Assembly: GCA_020062205.1 (NCBI GenBank) | Contig: JAGUWT010000039.1 | Span: 1-5,578 of the forward strand | Direction of reading: 5' to 3' | Source: Thermodesulfovibrionales bacterium | Lineage (GTDB): Bacteria > Nitrospirota > Thermodesulfovibrionia > Thermodesulfovibrionales > SM23-35 | DNA length: 5,578 nt | Part shown: piece by piece, positions 4,941 to 5,578 of the stretch | Layout: every line of letters begins with the position of its first letter | Numbering within the stretch: position 1 is the first letter of the stretch | Translations under genes and position numbers: made by a program | Notes under the pieces: model-generated | The model's input: the letters and a program-made list of their open reading frames with translations, nothing else | Databases searched by the model: none | Told to the model about the DNA's origin: nothing

Positions 4941-5578
4941 ATGATCGGGGGAAAGGCTGTTGTCCTCCTCAGCGGCGGAATTGATTCATCAACCACACTT
5001 GCAGTTGCAAAATCTGAAAGTCTTGAATTATATGCCCTGAGTTTTGATTACAACCAGAGGCACAAAAGGGAGCTTGCATCTGCACAGATGGTTGCAGAGA
5101 GCCTTGGTGTTAAAAAGCATCTCATAATAAAATTTGACTTGCGGGAAATTGGAGGCTCAGCACTGACATCGGAGATGGAAGTCCCTAAAGACCGTGAATC
5201 GTTCAGCGTTCAGCGTTCAGCGTTCAGCGAAAAACTCCAAACTCCAAACTCCAAACTAATTCCTGCCACCTATGTTCCTGCCCGCAACACAATCTTTCTC
5301 TCCTTTGCCCTTGCATGGGCAGAGGTCATTGAAGCAGAGAATATTTTTATCGGTGCAAATGCCATAGACTACAGCGGTTATCCAGACTGCAGGCCAGAGT
5401 ATCTGAAGGCATTTGAGGATATGGCAAATCTTGCAACAAAGGCATCTGTTGAAGGTAAATTAAGGTTTATGATAAGGGCCCCTCTTATATCAATGAAAAA
5501 ATCAGAGATAATTAAAAAGGGGATGGAATTGGGACTTGATTACTCATTGACATGGAGCTGCTATGACCCCCAGCCTGC
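4941..5578 (+). CDS. queC: 7-cyano-7-deazaguanine synthase QueC (3' end beyond window), with repeat-encoded internal loop
   Basis: QueC converts 7-carboxy-7-deazaguanine to preQ0 using ATP and ammonia, for queuosine-type modifications; it is cytoplasmic. The ATG at 4941 opens 212 complete codons to the window edge. Visible motifs are the ATP-pyrophosphatase PP-loop SGGIDSS (11-17), FDYNQRHKRE (35-44), GGSALTSEMEVPKDR (71-85), IPATYVPARNTIFLSFALAWAE (107-128), IGANAIDYSGYPDCRPEY (137-154) and PLISMKKSEI (181-190). LTWSCYDPQP (203-212) contains the first likely zinc cysteine, C207; the remaining cysteines lie outside. Residues 87-106 are encoded by two tandem heptamer arrays and replace what is, from memory of the family, a loop of roughly six to eight residues. 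The frame is kept, so the gene can still be functional. The Shine-Dalgarno is weak (AAGAG at 4927-4931). The start is only 12 bases after the previous stop, so it is probably the last visible operon member. Confidence 0.94.
   Translation, partial: MIGGKAVVLLSGGIDSSTTLAVAKSESLELYALSFDYNQRHKRELASAQMVAESLGVKKHLIIKFDLREIGGSALTSEMEVPKDRESFSVQRSAFSEKLQTPNSKLIPATYVPARNTIFLSFALAWAEVIEAENIFIGANAIDYSGYPDCRPEYLKAFEDMANLATKASVEGKLRFMIRAPLISMKKSEIIKKGMELGLDYSLTWSCYDPQP
5200..5229 (+). repeat. Tandem heptamer CGTTCAG x4 (plus CG) within queC
   Basis: Four perfect contiguous copies of CGTTCAG fill 5200-5227, followed by the first two bases of a fifth. The array lies in the queC reading frame and encodes about ten residues between VPKDRE and the second array. 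Since 7 is not a multiple of 3, gain or loss of one or two copies would shift the frame. Confidence 0.97.
5232..5257 (+). repeat. Tandem heptamer AAACTCC x3 (plus AAACT) within queC
   Basis: Three perfect copies of AAACTCC (5232-5252) and a five-base partial copy lie two bases after the CGTTCAG array. They encode roughly residues 98-106, just before the conserved IPATYVPARN block. The unit sequence differs from the first array but the unit length is the same, which suggests a shared mechanism of origin such as slippage. Confidence 0.97.

Noticed and set aside
5200..5257. CRISPR array or queC pseudogene created by the repeat insertion
   Set aside because: The units are 7 bp with no spacers, so this is not CRISPR. 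The reading frame continues correctly through the arrays into conserved QueC motifs, so the gene is not broken as sequenced.

Overview
The window looks like chromosomal DNA of a Gram-negative bacterium. It carries kdsC, needed for the Kdo sugar of lipopolysaccharide, and a gene whose C-terminus resembles a type II secretion pseudopilin. Base composition looks moderate, with GC in the low-to-mid 40s by eye. The style of the proteins (PATAN/DUF4388, TPR membrane proteins, QueC with a YVPARN motif) and the heptameric repeats would suit Nitrospirota or a deltaproteobacterial lineage. That placement is impression rather than proof.

Layout: the 5' end of trpD runs leftward off the window edge (1-326, minus). 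A 161-base divergent intergenic region follows (327-487), with a perfect TATAAT box at 429-434. From there everything reads rightward as one tightly packed, probably co-transcribed set: kdsC (488-1075), pgsA (1056-1586, overlapping by 20 nt), plsY (1637-2227), a polytopic TPR/cysteine-cluster membrane protein (2224-3888, 4-nt overlap), a PATAN-to-pseudopilin fusion protein (3879-4928, 10-nt overlap) and queC (4941 onward, cut by the window end). No terminator is visible within the set.

Functionally, the first three plus-strand genes feed the cell envelope: Kdo for lipid A/LPS core, phosphatidylglycerophosphate synthesis, and the first acylation of glycerol-3-phosphate. The next two genes have no established function. 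They overlap, are both predicted inner-membrane proteins, and combine protein-interaction and sensory-type modules. One is TPR plus three CxxC pairs. The other is PATAN with an inserted MshEN-like double motif, then a winged-helix-like segment, one membrane helix and a GspG-like periplasmic domain. They are the best candidates here for an undescribed system. queC belongs to 7-deazaguanine (queuosine/preQ0) synthesis and is probably just a passenger.

The most striking DNA-level oddity is inside queC. Two different 7-bp tandem repeats lie almost back to back (CGTTCAG x4, then AAACTCC x3 plus a partial copy) within the coding frame. The gene still reads through, but a change of one copy in either array would shift the frame. 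A degenerate A-rich array with the same 7-nt period sits just before plsY.
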